From NCBI GenBank assembly GCA_964431735.1, contig CAYSLJ010000003.1, positions 1 through 64,000 of the forward strand: a stretch of DNA of 64,000 nucleotides, written 5' to 3'. Made by a program: the position numbers and the translations under genes. This stretch comes from CALARM01 sp964431735. GTDB taxonomy: Bacteria > Vulcanimicrobiota > SpSt-956 > JAKJGF01. Positions 63,220 to 64,000 of the stretch are shown here, one piece after another (positions within the stretch are counted from its first letter, which is position 1; every line of letters starts with the position of its first letter). The notes under the pieces were generated by a model. The model did not search any database. It was not told where the DNA came from and was given only the letters and a program-made list of their open reading frames with translations.

Positions 63220-63855
63220 ATGTTAGTAAACGAAATATTCAAAAGTATACAGGGTGAAAGCTCTTATGCAGGTCTTCCATGTTCTTTCGTAAGGCTCACA
63301 GGATGTAATCTCAAATGTTCCTACTGCGATACCTCTTACGCATTCGATGACGGACAGGAAATGAATATTTCTTCAATCATATCTCATATAGATAACTCCG
63401 GCATAAAACTCGTAGAGATTACAGGAGGAGAACCACTCCTTCAAAAAGAAACACCATTACTAATAGAAACATTACTGAAAAAAAAATTTTTTGTTCTTGT
63501 AGAGACAAACGGTTCTGTGGATATAGACATAGTTCCCTCGAAAGCAGTTATTATAATGGATTTAAAATGTCCGGGCAGCGGAATGAGTGACAGAATGAAA
63601 TGGGAAAATATAGAAAAACTTTCAGGTAACGATGAAGTGAAATTTGTCATAGGAGACAGAAGAGATTATCTGTGGTCCGTAGAAAAAATAAGGGAATATG
63701 AACTGAATAAAAAATCACATATATTATTTTCCCCTGTCTGCGGTAAACTTGAACCCAAAATACTGGTAAAATGGATAATGGAAGATAATTTGAATGTTAG
63801 ATTTCAGTTACAGCTTCATAAATATATATGGGGTGTAGATGCAAAAGGAGTGTAA
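63220..63855 (+). CDS. queE: 7-carboxy-7-deazaguanine synthase
   Basis: 211 aa radical-SAM enzyme making 7-carboxy-7-deazaguanine from 6-carboxytetrahydropterin in queuosine/preQ0 synthesis. The cluster motif CxxxCxxC is at 29, 33 and 36 (GCNLKCSYCDTSYAF), with FKSIQGES at the start and EITGGEPLLQ after. No queC, queD or queF lies in the window. The chosen ATG skips codons derived from the heptamer repeat. Some bacteria carry this gene in DNA-modification clusters, but nothing here suggests that. Confidence 0.93.
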   Translation: MLVNEIFKSIQGESSYAGLPCSFVRLTGCNLKCSYCDTSYAFDDGQEMNISSIISHIDNSGIKLVEITGGEPLLQKETPLLIETLLKKKFFVLVETNGSVDIDIVPSKAVIIMDLKCPGSGMSDRMKWENIEKLSGNDEVKFVIGDRRDYLWSVEKIREYELNKKSHILFSPVCGKLEPKILVKWIMEDNLNVRFQLQLHKYIWGVDAKGV

Positions 63856-63942
63856 AGAGTAAAAAGTGAAGAGTGAAAAGTGAGTCGTAGGGGCATTTAA
63901 TAAAACGACCTGGAGATGAAATACGCATCACGCATCACGATT
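63855..63942. repeat. composite repeat: heptamers plus GGGGCATTT hairpin (inverted copy)
   Basis: GTAAAAA, GTGAAGA, GTGAAAA, GTGAGTC, then GTAGGGGCATTTAATAAAAC with degenerate hairpin, CTGGAGATGAAATACGCATC and ACGCATCACG. It is the reverse-orientation version of the elements at 18148 and 48470. Confidence 0.75.
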
Positions 63943-63963
63943 AAGAAAGGAGCAATAAAAACT

Positions 63964-64000
63964 ATGGAATTCAAAACAGTAACTATCGAAAAACCGGAAG
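63964..64000 (+). CDS. start of a gene cut by the window end, possibly adenosine-specific kinase
   Basis: ATG preceded by AAAGGAG; only 12 codons are visible, MEFKTVTIEKPE. The opening resembles the adenosine-specific kinase (DUF355) family, but 12 residues are too few to be sure. Confidence 0.4.
   Translation, partial: MEFKTVTIEKPE

Overview
The window is a low-GC bacterial stretch, apparently scaffolded from short reads: it contains four runs of exactly 100 N, and each lies inside a tandem repeat that encodes protein. Housekeeping genes (uvrA, argG, argH, pdxA, pepD, queE) sit among eukaryote-like regulators (Ser/Thr kinases with WD40, TPR, zinc-ribbon or receiver domains), at least seven zinc-ribbon proteins, an alpha-2-macroglobulin, a DUF3352 lipoprotein, and PilT-type ATPases. 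The lipoprotein and a signal peptide-plus-peptidoglycan amidase pattern suggest a cell envelope with murein. I cannot fix the phylum from sequence alone; the gene mix recalls poorly cultivated candidate phyla. I saw no rRNA, tRNA or CRISPR array.

Layout. 1-590: two adjacent small inverted-repeat elements. 836-6012: receiver/histidine kinase, uvrA, and a zinc-ribbon membrane protein. 6044-12620 (minus strand): a tight run of M23-like protein, Hsp70-like ATPase, tail-anchored Ig-like protein, two paralogous zinc-ribbon proteins, a murein amidase and a zinc-ribbon membrane protein. 12839-22116: UPF0489 protein, DUF3352 lipoprotein, a secreted protein made of a duplicated domain, a short-chain dehydrogenase, a glyoxalase fragment, secreted ankyrin repeats, a small membrane protein and a hybrid histidine kinase. 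22840-30332: alpha-2-macroglobulin and an MrfA/YprA-type helicase. 30333-33738: an AT-rich accessory stretch with an IS630 element, a tiny basic ORF and another small inverted-repeat element. 33739-38384: three PilT-related genes in a row, the last one lacking the ATPase domain. 38398-50593: DUF503, argGH, a formylglycine-generating-enzyme-like protein, two zinc-ribbon proteins (one with long repetitive coiled coils), pepD and a hybrid kinase. 51081-64000: beta-repeat protein, HEAT protein, pdxA, flavoprotein, a giant kinase-TPR-WD40 protein, a CuAO-N-like protein, an orphan HicB-like protein, a kinase-receiver fusion, a receiver/histidine kinase, queE and the start of one more gene.

Two genome-level features stand out. 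First, almost every intergenic gap is filled with degenerate 7-nt tandem repeats (GTGACGC, GTGAGNN, CACTTTT and others), often in inverted pairs and often running into gene ends, where they supply stop codons or terminal residues. Second, a family of about 220-bp inverted-repeat elements (two subfamilies) is present in at least four copies and also forms gene 3' ends.

The strongest candidates for an undescribed system are the PilT-like triad and the Hsp70/Ig/zinc-ribbon/amidase operon. Both are inferences from domain content and gene order.
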